A stretch of DNA of 64,000 bases from Branchiostoma belcheri (lineage: Eukaryota > Chordata > Leptocardii > Amphioxiformes > Branchiostomatidae), in contig NW_017802935.1 in NCBI RefSeq assembly GCF_001625305.1, forward strand, positions 2,657,031-2,721,030, written 5' to 3'. The notes below the pieces were generated by a model that was not told where the DNA came from, did not search any database, and worked only from the letters and a program-made list of their open reading frames with translations. Shown here in pieces: positions 12,147-24,059 of this stretch. Position numbers and translations under genes: made by a program. Position 1 is the stretch's first letter. Each line of letters opens with the position of its first letter.

Positions 12147-15120
12147 CTTAACCGTGTTTTTCGCCTTCAAGTTTTTTCTTTCCTTGATCACTAAAGATTT
12201 AGTGTATCGTTATGGACCGCCGACGAACATGTATTGTTTCGCGTCGTGCCATCAGAGCTTGATAACGGTGTCTATCTAACATTTGTCTAAGTAATTATTG
12301 ATGCATTTAGTCAACAGACTGTCTCCCTCTCAACGGAGACCAAATGTCTGAACGGCACATATCTTTGTCATGATATTGGACCTTATATAAACTATAACGT
12401 ATCCATCACTGTTGAATTTGGGGGCAGCCATGCGGGTTGTTTGGAAACAGTCAGTCGCTAAAACATGGTAGTTCATTGGTTATCATTTATCATGTATTTG
12501 TTGACACAGTGTGAAGGTGAAGTGTATTTGCATTGTAATATAATGCCAATTCTGTTTTGCAGTTTCAGTAAACAATCGGGCGCCTTTACGAATGCGCATG
12601 CACCATGTAGTTAGGGAGTTGCTATTGGACAGCAGCCATCGCCTGACAAAAAAAGGCGGCAAAAGACAACGACAATCTTTTGTTCATAAAATGACTCACA
12701 CCGGGTAGCCAAGCACCGAGTTGAACTTGGTCAGAATGACCAGCTCCATTGTCGAATCCTGTCGCAAAATTAGGTAGGCTTTCACTTTACTAGATGTTTT
12801 TGGTGAATAGAAGTAAGTCTAGACTACATGTAAGAGTGCTCGGTTTATAGGATTGATATGGGAGTCGTGTTCTGTAACATGCTTAATAAATTTTAACTGA
12901 GCCTAGGTTTATTATTGGCAACAAAACAGGGTAGATTTTAGCATCCGTTTAAGATTACCCATGTTATAAACATTATGCTAGTGTTCTGCCTGTAGTACTG
13001 AGACTGAAAGGTATAATAGTGTGGGTGGATGTAGACGCGTGGGCCGCCGAAATGTACGGCATGTGGTGTACTATGTTACCGCAATACAGGTCATCTTAAG
13101 GTATGCCTTAAGGTATGAATGGGCGATATAGGCACAAATTACTCGTACTAACTTCGACTTCAAAGTACATTTTAATCTTTCTAGCGCCCCAAACCGACTG
13201 TAAATCGTAGCACTAATCGACCCTTAGGATACAGTGTTTAGGTCTCACGGTTTGACTTTGAGATACCGTCCTTTGTTTTGAACATTACCAGTGACTTGGA
13301 CCGCCATTTCTGGAGCGGGTCATGGGTCAATACAGCTAGCTAGCTGGGCTATTCCATTCTTATATAATCATAAGGGCGACACATTACAGCTTCAGGCAAG
13401 TTTTTAGTAGAAAAAAAGGAAAAGATACAGATACAAAAGGGCACAAGCTAAAATAGAAGATATGTAACGATTTACTGAATTGGTTGTGTATCGACGCTGC
13501 CATCTTGGTTTCTAGGCTGTAGCTAGGGGACGTCCGGTAACAACAACAATGGTCAATCCCGCCATGCTTTGCCGCCGGCAATCTTGAATGACATTAAATT
13601 GACAAGATCATCTTCTAGTAGCTTATTAGCTTTTGGGTGAATGAATAGAACACAGAACAGGTCTAACCACTGTAAAGCTAGCAGTGTGTAACATTTAGGG
13701 CGTGTGTAAGTGTTACACCGGAGGGCATCGCCGTATACTGACGTATATACGTTACACTGAATCCTTCGGATTATGGGGTTCCAAATGAGTGACACCGGAA
13801 GTATTTTTCAACGTTAGTAAATTCTACTTGGTACTCTGCATGTAGTTATATTATATTTTCACACCTATATCCAGCTAAGTTTTAAACAAACTTCTTAAGG
13901 CACTTATTGTAATTGCAGTAGCAAGATAGAACGGCAATGTTCTTCCGGCTTACGTGTACATATCAGGCGCGGTGGTTTCTTGTTTCGTTCTTGGTACCGT
14001 CCTTAAGCCTTAGTTCTCAGTATTTTCAAGGGAAACGTGGCAAAGCTGGGGTAAATAGACAGGGAGAGGTAAGGAGTACAGTCTGCATGTAAGTACATTT
14101 ACGGGTTACACAACACAATCTTGAGCGTTTTAGTGGCCTGATGTAAAGAAAAAGGCTACTTTAAGGATTGTATTGTTGAACCCTACAAACATAGGGATAG
14201 CGAGGCGAGTAGGTTATGTAGAACGTATAACAGATTCAACTGTCACGTACATGTACACTGTAAGAATATGCCAGCAACAGGTTGTCTGCTATTATAGGAT
14301 TTACGGTTAATTAGAGTACTGGGCGTTGTTCACTTGGCCAAACTGGTTCCCAGCGAAATGTGGACATATTGTAGCATTACTCCTCGACTCTATAGTGTCT
14401 AAATGTTATGATTTTGTAGTCACTATATTCTAAGTTTAACCTAATCTCTGCAGACAACCTGACATAGGAACATAGATATATTTATGACCCTTTCACGATA
14501 TTGTACACTGAGGCTCCCTCGAATTCCACATCCAAGGCCACTGTTTAATTGCACAGGCTGTCAACAAGTTGAGCGATGAACGGTTAGTGTTAGATATCAT
14601 TGCAAAAAAAAGAATAGGCTTTCAAAGAATACGTTCCGATTGAATAGCTATTCAAGCGCTGAATGTATCAAACAAGCGTGTTTATCAATCTATCATATAG
14701 TGACAAACAAACGTGGCTTACTTCACATGTATACACTACCAAATATGGGGTACTTATTGATTTAAGTGGTAGACACACTTTTGGTCATTGTTAACGGTTT
14801 CCGATATTTTCCAGTTCTCAACATTTACCAATTAAATAGTGTAGGGGTGATATTGATAAAAATCAATTTACCAAAATGTGACAACTAAGGATTATATCTG
14901 TAACAGCTTCTATTCAGGCATAATCTGGTGTAAAAGGGTATGTTTGTAGGTAGTCTGCCACGTCGACACACACACAGGCTGTGTCCTGTTGTTATCGATC
15001 TGTTTTCCACTGAAAAGTACTTCTCATATTCTCCTGGCTGGAAATGGCTCAGCAGAATGATATGTCCCGATCGTGAAACGTAAAACGTTTAAAATAGTTT
15101 TATAGCTACAGTCTCTTTAC
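11056..15120. other. Intergenic region without a recognisable gene
   Basis: About 4 kb with stop codons in all frames and no domain I can identify. It contains a (TA)n microsatellite at 12084-12142. The only longer frames (13384-13795, minus) look random. Confidence 0.4.
12084..12142. repeat. (TA)n microsatellite
   Basis: About 29 perfect TA units. Confidence 0.9.
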
Positions 15121-15291
15121 GGTACGGTTGTGTATCACTTCCTTAAGCTTTAAGGACGGCTGAGTTTCGGTCAGACGAAGCAGGAAACTGTGGTAAGCTG
15201 ATGCATTTCCACACTATGATTTGATGATAATGTACAATATTCTAAACAAATTGCTCAACTAACTGCAATGTTCTTTTCTTTAAACTTTTAG

Positions 15292-16188
15292 GAGTAGAAA
15301 TCCACACTGAGCAGCATATCCAACAACATGGGGGAGAGGAAAGTGTTCCTTGTTTTCATATTGCTTTTGGTTCCGGATCCGCTATTCGCCCAAGTCGACA
15401 ATCCACAATGCCCGAAACTATGTGACTGTGTCGACTCTCACGGTGAGATGACTGTTACCTGTGGTGGCGAAGGTCTCAGCCAAATCCCAACAGACATCCC
15501 GACATCAACCATCTGGCTTGTCCTCAAGTACAACAACTTGGCAAAAATCGGCAGCCACGACTTCAAGGGTCTGAAACAACTGAAAGGGATCGACCTGAGC
15601 CATAACAAGATCAAGAAAATATCGCGTGGGGCACTCCGTCATCTTGTTCACTTGGACAACATCGACCTTTCAGACAATGCCTTACAGACTTTATCTGAAG
15701 AGACTTTCGCAGCCCCTCTTGCTGCGGCGAAGCAAGACGGGAGACGGTTCTTCGTTTTCCTGGCCAACAACCCCTGGCGCTGTGACTGCCACCTGAAATG
15801 GTTGGCCGAAAAATACGCCAACGATACAATCGTCTACAGCGAGCGGCTTGTCAGCTGTGACAGCCCCGCAAATCTGAACGGGTCTTACGTATCAGACGTG
15901 CCCCTGTCCGACTTCAAATGTGACCCAGAAGTCACATTCGTGGAGTCAGAACAAGGAAACGACGCCACCACTCCAAAAACCGACCCACGGGTTAAAACGG
16001 GAAGTTTGAAACCCCTGTCTAAGGGGGCTACCATCACCACGATTTGCGTGGTAGCGTTTGCGGTCTTAGCAGTGTTGTTTATAATGGTTAGAATTGGTAG
16101 GGAGTATACCACAGGTAGACAGGACACAGGGTCAGAGATTGAGACAAGGCCAATGATCCTTACAGATACCAGAGAGGTTTACATGTAA
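15292..16188 (+). CDS. Short-tailed LRR transmembrane protein 1 (LRR-A1)
   Basis: The CDS is 15328-16188 (286 residues) in one exon. A 5' UTR intron is likely (donor GTAAGC at 15193, acceptor before 15292). Domains: signal peptide (~1-22); cysteine-capped LRRNT (CPKLCDCVDSHGEMTVTCGG); about three LRRs, including LKQLKGIDLSHNKIKKISRG; LRRCT (NNPWRCDCHLKWLAEKY ... VSCDSP ... FKC); a Thr-rich stem; one membrane helix (~233-255, ICVVAFAVLAVLFIMV); and a tail of about 30 residues ending REVYM, without TIR or death domain. It is a type I cell-surface protein, probably a recognition or co-receptor subunit. It converges on the LRR-TIR gene at 19604. Close paralogues lie at 22184, 41534 and 52084. The ligand is unknown. 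Confidence 0.9.
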
Positions 16189-16764
16189 AGTTGCTTCAGG
16201 CTAGAGTTGGTTGCGTATATAATAATATACTGAGCTGTGTGAAAGGTAAAATTAGTCAATAATTTGCAAGGGCCGTAAGAATAGGATTATATAGCAGTTT
16301 GGCAGGTAGGATCTTCTCAAACACAGTTGGGTACTTGTACATCAAAATATACCATGTGAAAGACACTGCCACTATAGACCAAAGGTTAGCTCAAGTAATA
16401 TTTGCTGTGTGTGTTGATAAATTATGTAGACTTATACATTGTTGGTAAAGAGATATTTTAGTGTAATACATGCTTAGCCTAGTGATTAGATGGGACCAGC
16501 TACTTATAATTATTAATAAGGAATAAGGAGCGTTGAATGTGCCTTTGATTTGTGATGTAGTGTAGTGGTGATGCTGTGTCAAAGTTAGTATAAGTTGCTT
16601 TATATTCTATATAAACTTATATTTATGGGCAGAAGGTATAAGGATTAACTACACATGGCATGTGCCTATGTTAAGAAGGATGTAATGCATATTGCATAAT
16701 ATAATAGGTGGGTATGAATGACTTGCTTAAAGCTTAGTTATGTACACATATTGCATGCTTGCCT

Positions 16765-16770
16765 AATAAA
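16765..16770 (+). terminator. Poly(A) signal AATAAA for LRR-A1
   Basis: AATAAA 577 bp after the stop codon at 16188. Confidence 0.5.
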
Positions 16771-17098
16771 ATTAGAAATATGCATATATCTTCGCTATGT
16801 CATCAACAACAGTATAATAGCATGCGTTTCTATCTGATAACATGGTGGAATTAATTTCTAAACCATTGTCAACATTTAAGGCAACATGTAATTTTAGCAA
16901 CATTCCGGAACCATTCACAATATTGTACACAGAAATGCAACAATTTCCCGAATAACATAAGCAGCACCACAGAAATCTTTAAGAAATAGCTTTCACTTTC
17001 GTACAGCTACATTCCATTGACATGACTAAATAATGCAGACCATTGTCTGTCTACAGAACAGACACACCTTTCACTTTCGATTTCGTCATGCAAAAATA

Positions 17099-19639
17099 TC
17101 AGACGACATGTGGCCCATTGTTCTGAACCAGTGGTGCAGTTTCGGTCGTTCTGTCGTCTTCATTGCAGCTGCCCTTGTTGAAAGTAGCCAGCAGTTTTCT
17201 CCAAAAGTATTTGTCCCCATTCTCCTTCGCAGGGCTAAAATCCTCCGGTTCCCTTCCGGTTTTAGCCCTGCTATTTACCGCTGACAGTTTGACTTCTGGT
17301 GACGTCACTTATAAATAATTCATGAGCTTGCCTTATTTGGCACAAACCAATCAGATGTCGGGGGGCTTGCCCTAACTCTGTCTCGGCTTTGGCCAGGGCT
17401 TTGGCCGCTGCTGGGAAGCCCATATAGCACAGGCTCTTCCCTCCTCCTGTCCGCACACTCAGAAAAACGTCTCTGCCATCAAGCAGCGCCCGTAGCATCG
17501 ACTGCTGATGCTCACGAAGCCGCTCGACTCCAAATAAATCTTGCACGGCTCGCACGAAACTTCTAGTATCTGTAATAGCCGCCATCTTGGCCTGTCCCAA
17601 CATGTAACCTGATTGGCTAATAGGTTCCCAGCGACCTTTGCGGTTTTTGCGCAAAGCTCGGTGCGCAAATATTCTCTGATTGGCTGACAGCAGTTTGGCG
17701 GTGACGTCACCAGAAGTCAAACTGTCAGCGGTAAATAGCAGGGCTAAAACCGGAAGGGAACCGGAGGATTTTAGCCCTGCGAAGGAGGATGATTTGTCCC
17801 ATACATCTAACGTTTCTAGAGTCTGCAAACAGTGAGGTTTTCCACATCGTGTGAGTCTGACTGGTATAAGTCGTCGGCTTGTTTGCTGTTCTTCCTCATT
17901 GGTGTCCATGAGACAGTGCCGGACAGTTTGTATCTTGTATTTGACCCACCCTCCTTTGGTGTTATTGCTTAGGACAACAATGATTATCTTCGAGGTGGAG
18001 ATAGCATTGTCTAAGCTATCGAACACACTGTCTCCGCCTTCACTGTCCCTGTAGTCCGTCCCACCAGTCAGCTCGTGATGTTTCTCAAGAGCTTTGCAGA
18101 GTTTTTCTATCCGACTCCGGTCATCCTGGTGGCCTATGATCCAGAAGTCTTTTACGTACTCTGTACTGTCTTCACGTCGTCCTCCTAGGTGTGATGTAAA
18201 GTGGCGTTTAGGGACGTCGATATTTCTGACTCGACATATTAAATAAAATTTTGCTAATCTTTTATGCTGTAGCTATGCCTATAGTTCATTTGCAGGAATA
18301 GTCTTTATGCATTACAAGGCATAGGTAAAGGAACATGTGCATGTACAATATTCATTTTAAAATTCAAACTTCCTATAAGAATGATTTATTTGAAATTTCC
18401 CTCACATATGTCACACTTGCAGTCCGAAGACTGAATTATGGTGACAGTGCATACATACATTCACCACTGGACAAATCAAATTGCAGACTTGTCGTCCATT
18501 TGTAAAGGTTGAATATTTAGGAAACTATCATTATTCATTCTTTGATGACTAACTTTAATAAACTAGCTTCAGTGAATGAAAAATACTGAGAAAATTCTTT
18601 TGTAATTACGTGCCCCCCTCCCCCACGATCATAGTAAAGTATGTCCTACCTGGACCGACGGTCACCAGACAGATGGTGTCACTGGAAGGTCCCAGGTCTG
18701 TCTCGGTGCCTCCAGTCACACGCACGTTGTACTCCGTATTACACGTGATGCCCTCTGAAACTTGTAGTGTCCACGTCCCGTCCACGCACTGGTCTCTTGG
18801 CACGGTCAGTGTCTCCACGACACCACCTGTGATGTGTACCAGGCATGTCGCCGGATTGTAACCTTCTGCAAACTTCCACTCTAGTATCAGAGATGTAGCT
18901 GTTGGTACACACCCGTCCTTGCAGAATGTTGGTTTTCGTTTCCTTTTCTTCTGTTTTCTTCTCCACCAACAACCTAGCGTAACTCCTACGCCGACAAAAA
19001 GTACCACACAGGCAACACCGATTAAGACCTCAGCCCAAAATGGGAAAGGGCAGACGAAGTCCTCTGGTTTGACGTCCTTCAACAGTTTCCCTTCCAACCC
19101 TGACGGGCTTTGGCATCTAACATCCTTGGATGGAATCTTGTTCTTGTATCTGTGTATGTCTAACTTTAACCATAGCAAATGGCAGTCACATTTCCACGGG
19201 TTGTTAAACAAGAAGGCCTGTTTAAGCCACCTCAAGGAAAACCCGAATGTCTTTCTGTCAAGAGTTTCCAAGGAATTATTCGACAGGTCTAGGGATAGAT
19301 ATTCGAAGCAGCTAAAAGAGCCATGTATTGAGGATATTTTATTCTTTGACAAGTCTACACCTTCTAAGAGTCTCAGCTTGCAAAGTACGTCCAGGTCTAG
19401 CGTTGTGAGGTTGTTGTACTTGAAGCCGAGGTAGGCCGTGTTGTTGGGAATGTTGTGCGGGAGCTCGGTGAGACCCAGCCCGCTGCAGTCCACGTCAACG
19501 GTCCCCTGGACGTCAGGCTGACACGCGCAAGGCGCGCAGTCGTTACTGCACCAAGTCCGAACTGCTAGTGACGATAGGATGAGCACCAATGCGAGCCCTA
19601 CCATTGTGTGGGCTGGTATGCGTCGTCCTCAGTATGTAT
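17099..19639 (-). CDS. LRR-TM-FN3-TIR receptor 1, TIR domain interrupted by a transposon (LRR-B1)
   Basis: Exon 1 coding 19604-18650 (preceded by acceptor CTGCAG, exon 5' end 19639) encodes a signal peptide, LRRNT, LRRs, LRRCT (NNPWKCDCHLLWLKLDI), TM (~190-212), a stop-transfer of Lys/Arg, and an FN3-like domain (~230-316; SLILEWKF, TEYNVRVTGGTETDLGPSSD). A phase-1 intron leads to exon 2 from 18184, a TIR domain with VKDFWIIGHQDD (box 1), YRDSEGGDSVF (box 2) and IIIVVLSNN. The 574-bp element 17218-17791 interrupts it after DVWDK. The old C terminus, with box 3 (YFWRKLLATF), survives at 17217-17099. As it stands the frame continues into the element and stops at 17271, predicting 622 residues with a RecQ-like tail. 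Removing the element plus one 9-bp duplication restores the frame exactly. TIR signalling is probably lost or altered in this allele. Confidence 0.88.
17209..17217. repeat. Target-site duplication, left copy
   Basis: ATTTGTCCC, identical to 17792-17800, directly adjoining the 574-bp element. Confidence 0.85.
17218..17791 (-). mobile_element. 574-bp terminal-inverted-repeat DNA transposon carrying a RecQ-like helicase fragment
   Basis: Both ends carry a near-perfect inverted repeat of about 90 bp, starting CAT(T/C)CTCCTTCGCAGGGC. It is flanked by a 9-bp target duplication, ATTTGTCCC (17209-17217 and 17792-17800). Between the repeats, on the minus strand, an ATG at 17585 opens a RecQ-type N terminus: DLFGVERLREHQQSMLRALL (Q-motif region) and DVFLSVRTGGGKSLCYM (Walker A, GGGKS). 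No transposase is present, so it is non-autonomous. The 9-bp duplication fits Mutator-like elements but I cannot name the superfamily. The fragment could be a captured host gene piece or the remnant of a helicase-bearing parent element. Confidence 0.85.
17792..17800. repeat. Target-site duplication, right copy
   Basis: ATTTGTCCC. With one copy and the element removed, the host frame reads VWDKYFWRKLL, in agreement with NNKYFWSRLI of the second LRR-TIR gene. Confidence 0.85.
18385..18390 (-). terminator. Candidate intronic poly(A) signal in LRR-B1
   Basis: AATAAA on the minus strand between the FN3 exon and the TIR exon. Read-through past 18650 meets a stop at 18606, so use of this site would give a TIR-less receptor. 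Confidence 0.3.
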
Positions 19640-21480
19640 CTGCAGAATAAGTCCCAAATTGTTATAGGCTTGAACTTGCCTGGACTTGCCTATATTAGAC
19701 ACTTGCCTATATTAGACCTGGTGAGTCAATATTATCTACTATTCTGAATAATAGAGAATGGAGAACTGCATGTCATGTCTTATGATATACCGTATGATTA
19801 AAAAACAAGTTTCACTGTTTCATTCAGTGTTCATCAATAAAGATGATATTCATTAAAACCCATGCAAGTTGCTCATTATACACCATATGTCGAGGAAGAC
19901 GCTACGAAGAAGGTTACGAAATCATTTTGTATCCAAAATGGCGGCACTAAACCGGTTCCTATTTACTGTTCCTGTTTCTAGTACAAAACGTATAAAGAAA
20001 TAGATTATTGAAGACTATTTAGGACACACGTAATACATATCTGTATGTATGGCATTGTGTTCGTTTGTAGTTGATTTCAAAGGCTCCTTTTGGTGTATCT
20101 AATGAACCCTTAATTCGAAGGGGAACCCCCCGGCCCAATTAACGAAAATGACGTAATGGAAAACACAAGACTACTCAAATGTCTTCAAGTGAGTATAGAA
20201 AATCTTTTCTTTCACAAGCAATTTTACTTAATCCCAGGGCATTTTCGGTACAGAATCCACACATATCAAAGGTATTAAGAGTACATGTACACTTGGCAAA
20301 TACGGAACAATCAGTCAGCACTAGTGATCATTACAAGTATGTTTTGTTACGTTTTTCATTGTCATCATACATGTGCAGTTTGCCATGTCTATTACATTTA
20401 AACATGAATAGATCAGATTTGCTTGGAAACTGTCCTATAGAATCCATAGAATACAATTATGACCGTTAACACGCGTCCAGGTTACGTCAACGATAGGTGA
20501 CGATAAACTTAAAACCGCTGCACTATTTTTCCTACAAAGGGTAGTTTTAACTCACCGTGACTTGTCACCAACGCAAAACAGCACTAAAACACGATCAACA
20601 GTTTAGATTGCACGCGCCAAGCACTAACTGTTTTCGCAGTTAAATGTTACATAGTATATTACGACATGTCACCCTGTGATCCTCACATGACTCGTTACCT
20701 CTGACCTTCACAGGTCATCGCTCATAAAAGACAGGTGAAACATCTGATACCATCTTAGCGACGCTAACAATGGACGTGCTGTTTACTGTCTACCAATGCT
20801 GTCTATGACGTGGTGCAGCTGCTGTATGGATACAGCGCAATGCTGGTGGCAAAGTATTGGCAGGCTCTATGTGTCAACTACTCTAAACTAAAATATAGTG
20901 AGAGATACTGCTCATTTGACCTTGTCGGAAGACGTTTACATTTAATTTATCAAATGAATCTTTACTCCATTTCTCTCACAAAAATGATAATTTTCAATGA
21001 AAATGATGCACCCTGAAACACTAAAATTCAGTGTACTGTAAACTAATCTGAACTGGAACACTATACACTAATTAAAAGAGCAATAACAGCATGGAGCATG
21101 AATAATTTAATCCGCATTTCTGGACGGTCCCCGTATACGAAACTGGGATAGTTTTGGGTATCATGGGTTCCAGAGCCTACAGATTCTAAGATCGATATAT
21201 AGAGCAAAAGATCAGGGCTTTCCCCAAGCCCACGTTTCTGCTATCTCAAAATAATTCAAGGATAATATAAGCCAGAAACATCGAAATACTTTTACTAGAT
21301 TATCATTATGACTAGACTAGATTTATCATGTTGTGTTGTCACCGTGACTAGCAAATGGTATGGACTACCACGCCGTATTACAATGTAGAGCATGACGCAA
21401 CCATGATCCGTACTTTTCCGCGCGGGAAACCCCATTGTTCGGGATGTAACTCTATCCTACCTGGCAACAGGTAAATATTT
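19640..21480. other. Intergenic region between divergent LRR genes
   Basis: It holds the upstream regions of the LRR-TIR gene (minus) and of LRR-A2 (plus). No domain-bearing ORF is seen; frames at 20179-20469 and 20810-21016 look random. Confidence 0.4.
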
Positions 21481-21488
21481 GAGGCAGG

Positions 21489-21494
21489 TATAAA
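21489..21494 (+). promoter_or_regulatory. TATA box of LRR-A2
   Basis: TATAAA in the context GCAGGTATAAAGGACC. A non-coding first exon plausibly starts about 25-30 bp downstream and ends at 21611 before GTAGGA. Confidence 0.55.
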
Positions 21495-21514
21495 GGACCA
21501 TGTGCTCGTAGGGA

Positions 21515-22981
21515 AGCTAGCATTAGAAGCAGAAGCAGCGCATGTGTGGGCAGGAAAAATTCACCACTACTGAATAATAAGAAATCTAACGGATTTTCAA
21601 CAGATAAAAAGGTAGGACAGCGTGACTTATTCGGTTAGGTTTTTAACTACTAGCGAAGCCTTAATTCATGTAGGAAAGAGCCTTTAAACGTTAAGGTATT
21701 TGGGGGGGGGGGGAATTAAAGGACTTGGTGCACGTGGTCACTTTTAAGCATATCTATGACATGTTGGTTAGCTTAGCATTTGTATCAAACTTCTAACTCC
21801 ATCGTTTCTTCTTGATAGCTGGTATGAGTTAAGGAATTTATCCCTCTTACTCATAGAAAAATGAAGTTTAAATGGTCAGTGAAAGAAGGACACATGGAAC
21901 AGGTCATAGGACCAAAATAGTACTTTCTTAGGAAAAGAAAACTTCTGCAAACTGACGAAACCATGCCGTTATGTTGTATTGTCCAAGGTATCGTTCAACT
22001 TTTTTCTACGGAACTTTTTCAGTCAAGTCTCAAATATAAAGGCTAGTTGACACAAGACCTATATAATACCTAAGAAAGCCCCCCTCCCCACTCTGTAATG
22101 ATAAGCACAAACTTAAAGGTATTCTTAAACTTGTTTCACTTCCACGCAGATCAAACATTGAAATCACCAACAAAACGCCAGCCATGGTACTACGAGAGAT
22201 TTTCTTCCTGTCGATGGCCCTGACGGCTGTTACTGTGCGCGCCTGCCCGTCTGCCTGTAAGTGTACGGTGTCTTTGTACGGGGAGATGGTCGTGGCCTGT
22301 GGCGGGCTGGGACTCACTGAAATCCCCGAGGACATTCCTCGTCGTGCCGTCTACCTCATCCTTAAAGACAACAACATCACTAAAGTCAACTCCTACAGCT
22401 TCAAGGGACTCAGGAACCTACAAGGAATCGACTTGAGCAACAATAAGATCAACCACATTTCCTCAGCAGCGCTAAGACATCAAGGACATCTTGATGATCT
22501 TGACCTGTCAATGAACAAATTGACAAGCGTGTCTCCGAAGCTTTTCGACTTCCCGATATCTTCAGCTAAGAGTCAGGGACGGCGTTTCTTCGTCTACTTG
22601 GCGAACAACCCTTGGGGCTGTGACTGTCGCATGGCCTGGTTGGCTGAGAAACTAGCGGAAGGGTCCAAAACGTTCGGGGACAGGCACGTGGAGTGCGCCA
22701 CGCCGGCTGAGCTCGCCGGGCGAAGTCTGTCCGACGTCCCGCCGGCTTCCTTCGTGTGCTCCGGTCGCGCGGTCAGTCCTAACGGCGAGGACGTCATCGT
22801 GACGCCGGGAGAACCGACCGCCTTTCCGATAGCGTACAAAGTCGCCGTGGTGTTCGGGTGCATTACCGGGCTTGTGACGATACTACTGTTAGTTCTAACG
22901 GCCATGTTGTACCAGAAGAGAAGAATTAGGCTAGGGAGCAAGTATGAACTGAGGTGGAACAAGCATCCAGAGTTTGTGTGA
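21515..22981 (+). CDS. Short-tailed LRR transmembrane protein 2 (LRR-A2)
   Basis: The CDS is 22184-22981 (265 residues) in a single coding exon, with a likely 5' UTR intron (21612-22149). Layout: signal peptide (~1-20), LRRNT ([21 protein letters not shown]), LRRs with [23 protein letters not shown] ([20 protein letters not shown]), stem, TM (~227-250, [20 protein letters not shown]), then only about 20 cytoplasmic residues, mostly basic. It is closely related to LRR-A1: both share GRRFFV(F/Y)LANNPW and SDVP near the end of LRRCT. It is convergent with LRR-B2 and divergent from LRR-B1. The tail lacks a signalling domain, so it probably needs a partner. Confidence 0.9.
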
Positions 22982-23219
22982 TCACAAAAACTTTCCACTT
23001 GATGACTCATCTTGTGAACAAAACAACAATACTTCACCTACCCTATGAATCAATGTAATTGATGCTGCAATAGGGTTATATGATACCTCAATGTATACAA
23101 TATTTATTCCTTGACATCTATTTTTAATGTGCAAGTTTTGAATTTGTGGCTTTTAAGAAGCATGTTTTGACTTTAATGTGTTCTATGTAAATAAGTCCAA
23201 GATATTTAGCTGTGATTTG

Positions 23220-23225
23220 AATAAA
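23220..23225 (+). terminator. Poly(A) signal AATAAA for LRR-A2
   Basis: AATAAA about 240 bp after the stop codon at 22981. Confidence 0.5.
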
Positions 23226-23530
23226 GACAAAAGTACATTGTACTTGCTGATGATTTCAGAATATGCCAGCATATTTTCATTTTTTTCATCTCTCTTGGTT
23301 TTTGCGTACAAACAACACCCAAAACAATACTGTGCCCCAGTACAAAATCTCTGCAAACCACGCACTCCTATTTTAGCCATAGGCAGTACCTGACTGTAAA
23401 GGTTAGTCTAAACAATCGCGTAGTTGACCTTACAGTCTCCAGAGGTAGCCTTATAAGGTAGCCATGTAGCCTTGTAGCTGCATTTACAGCAGCCATAGAA
23501 CACTGATGAGATGGAAAGTATGTCAATTCC

Positions 23531-23536
23531 TTTATT
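23531..23536 (-). terminator. Poly(A) signal AATAAA for LRR-B2
   Basis: AATAAA on the minus strand about 525 bp past the stop at 24060. It lies some 300 bp from the opposing LRR-A2 signal. Confidence 0.5.
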
Positions 23537-24059
23537 TTCCATCAAAAGAAATCAGACTTAGTCTGTATTTTTCGACTTGTATGTAGATTACAGTACAGAG
23601 GTTTACACAGGTAGAATCTATCCTATTGTATGTGGCTAATGAGGCGTTAACAACGTTCCTGAAGTTTACTTCAGCCTGATTCAACATAAAACAAAACAAA
23701 CCAATGTCAAACAAAACCCTGAAATACCTAACTCTCACTTCCTCATATCACACCAAATACTACAGTCCTATAGAACAATACATTTTGACAAGCCAGGACC
23801 TATGTTTACACATACATTTCTGAGAAAAGATGTCTACATTTGACCACAAAGGTTTATCATACATCTAACTATGATATTTGTACAAGCAATTTCAAACGAA
23901 CAGTTTGACATGAAAGCATACTTCAAGAATGATTCTAACCGTGCATAACAGTGTATTGAGTATACCATGAGATTCTCATCACTTCCTCTATTTTCACATT
24001 TGAGTCAACTGGTTGTGCATGTTATCACAACATGATACCATACTTGTATTGGCACAAGG

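Noticed and set aside
20179-21016. 96- and 68-residue ORFs between the divergent LRR genes
   Set aside because: No domain, no splice support, and a codon pattern unlike neighbouring coding exons.
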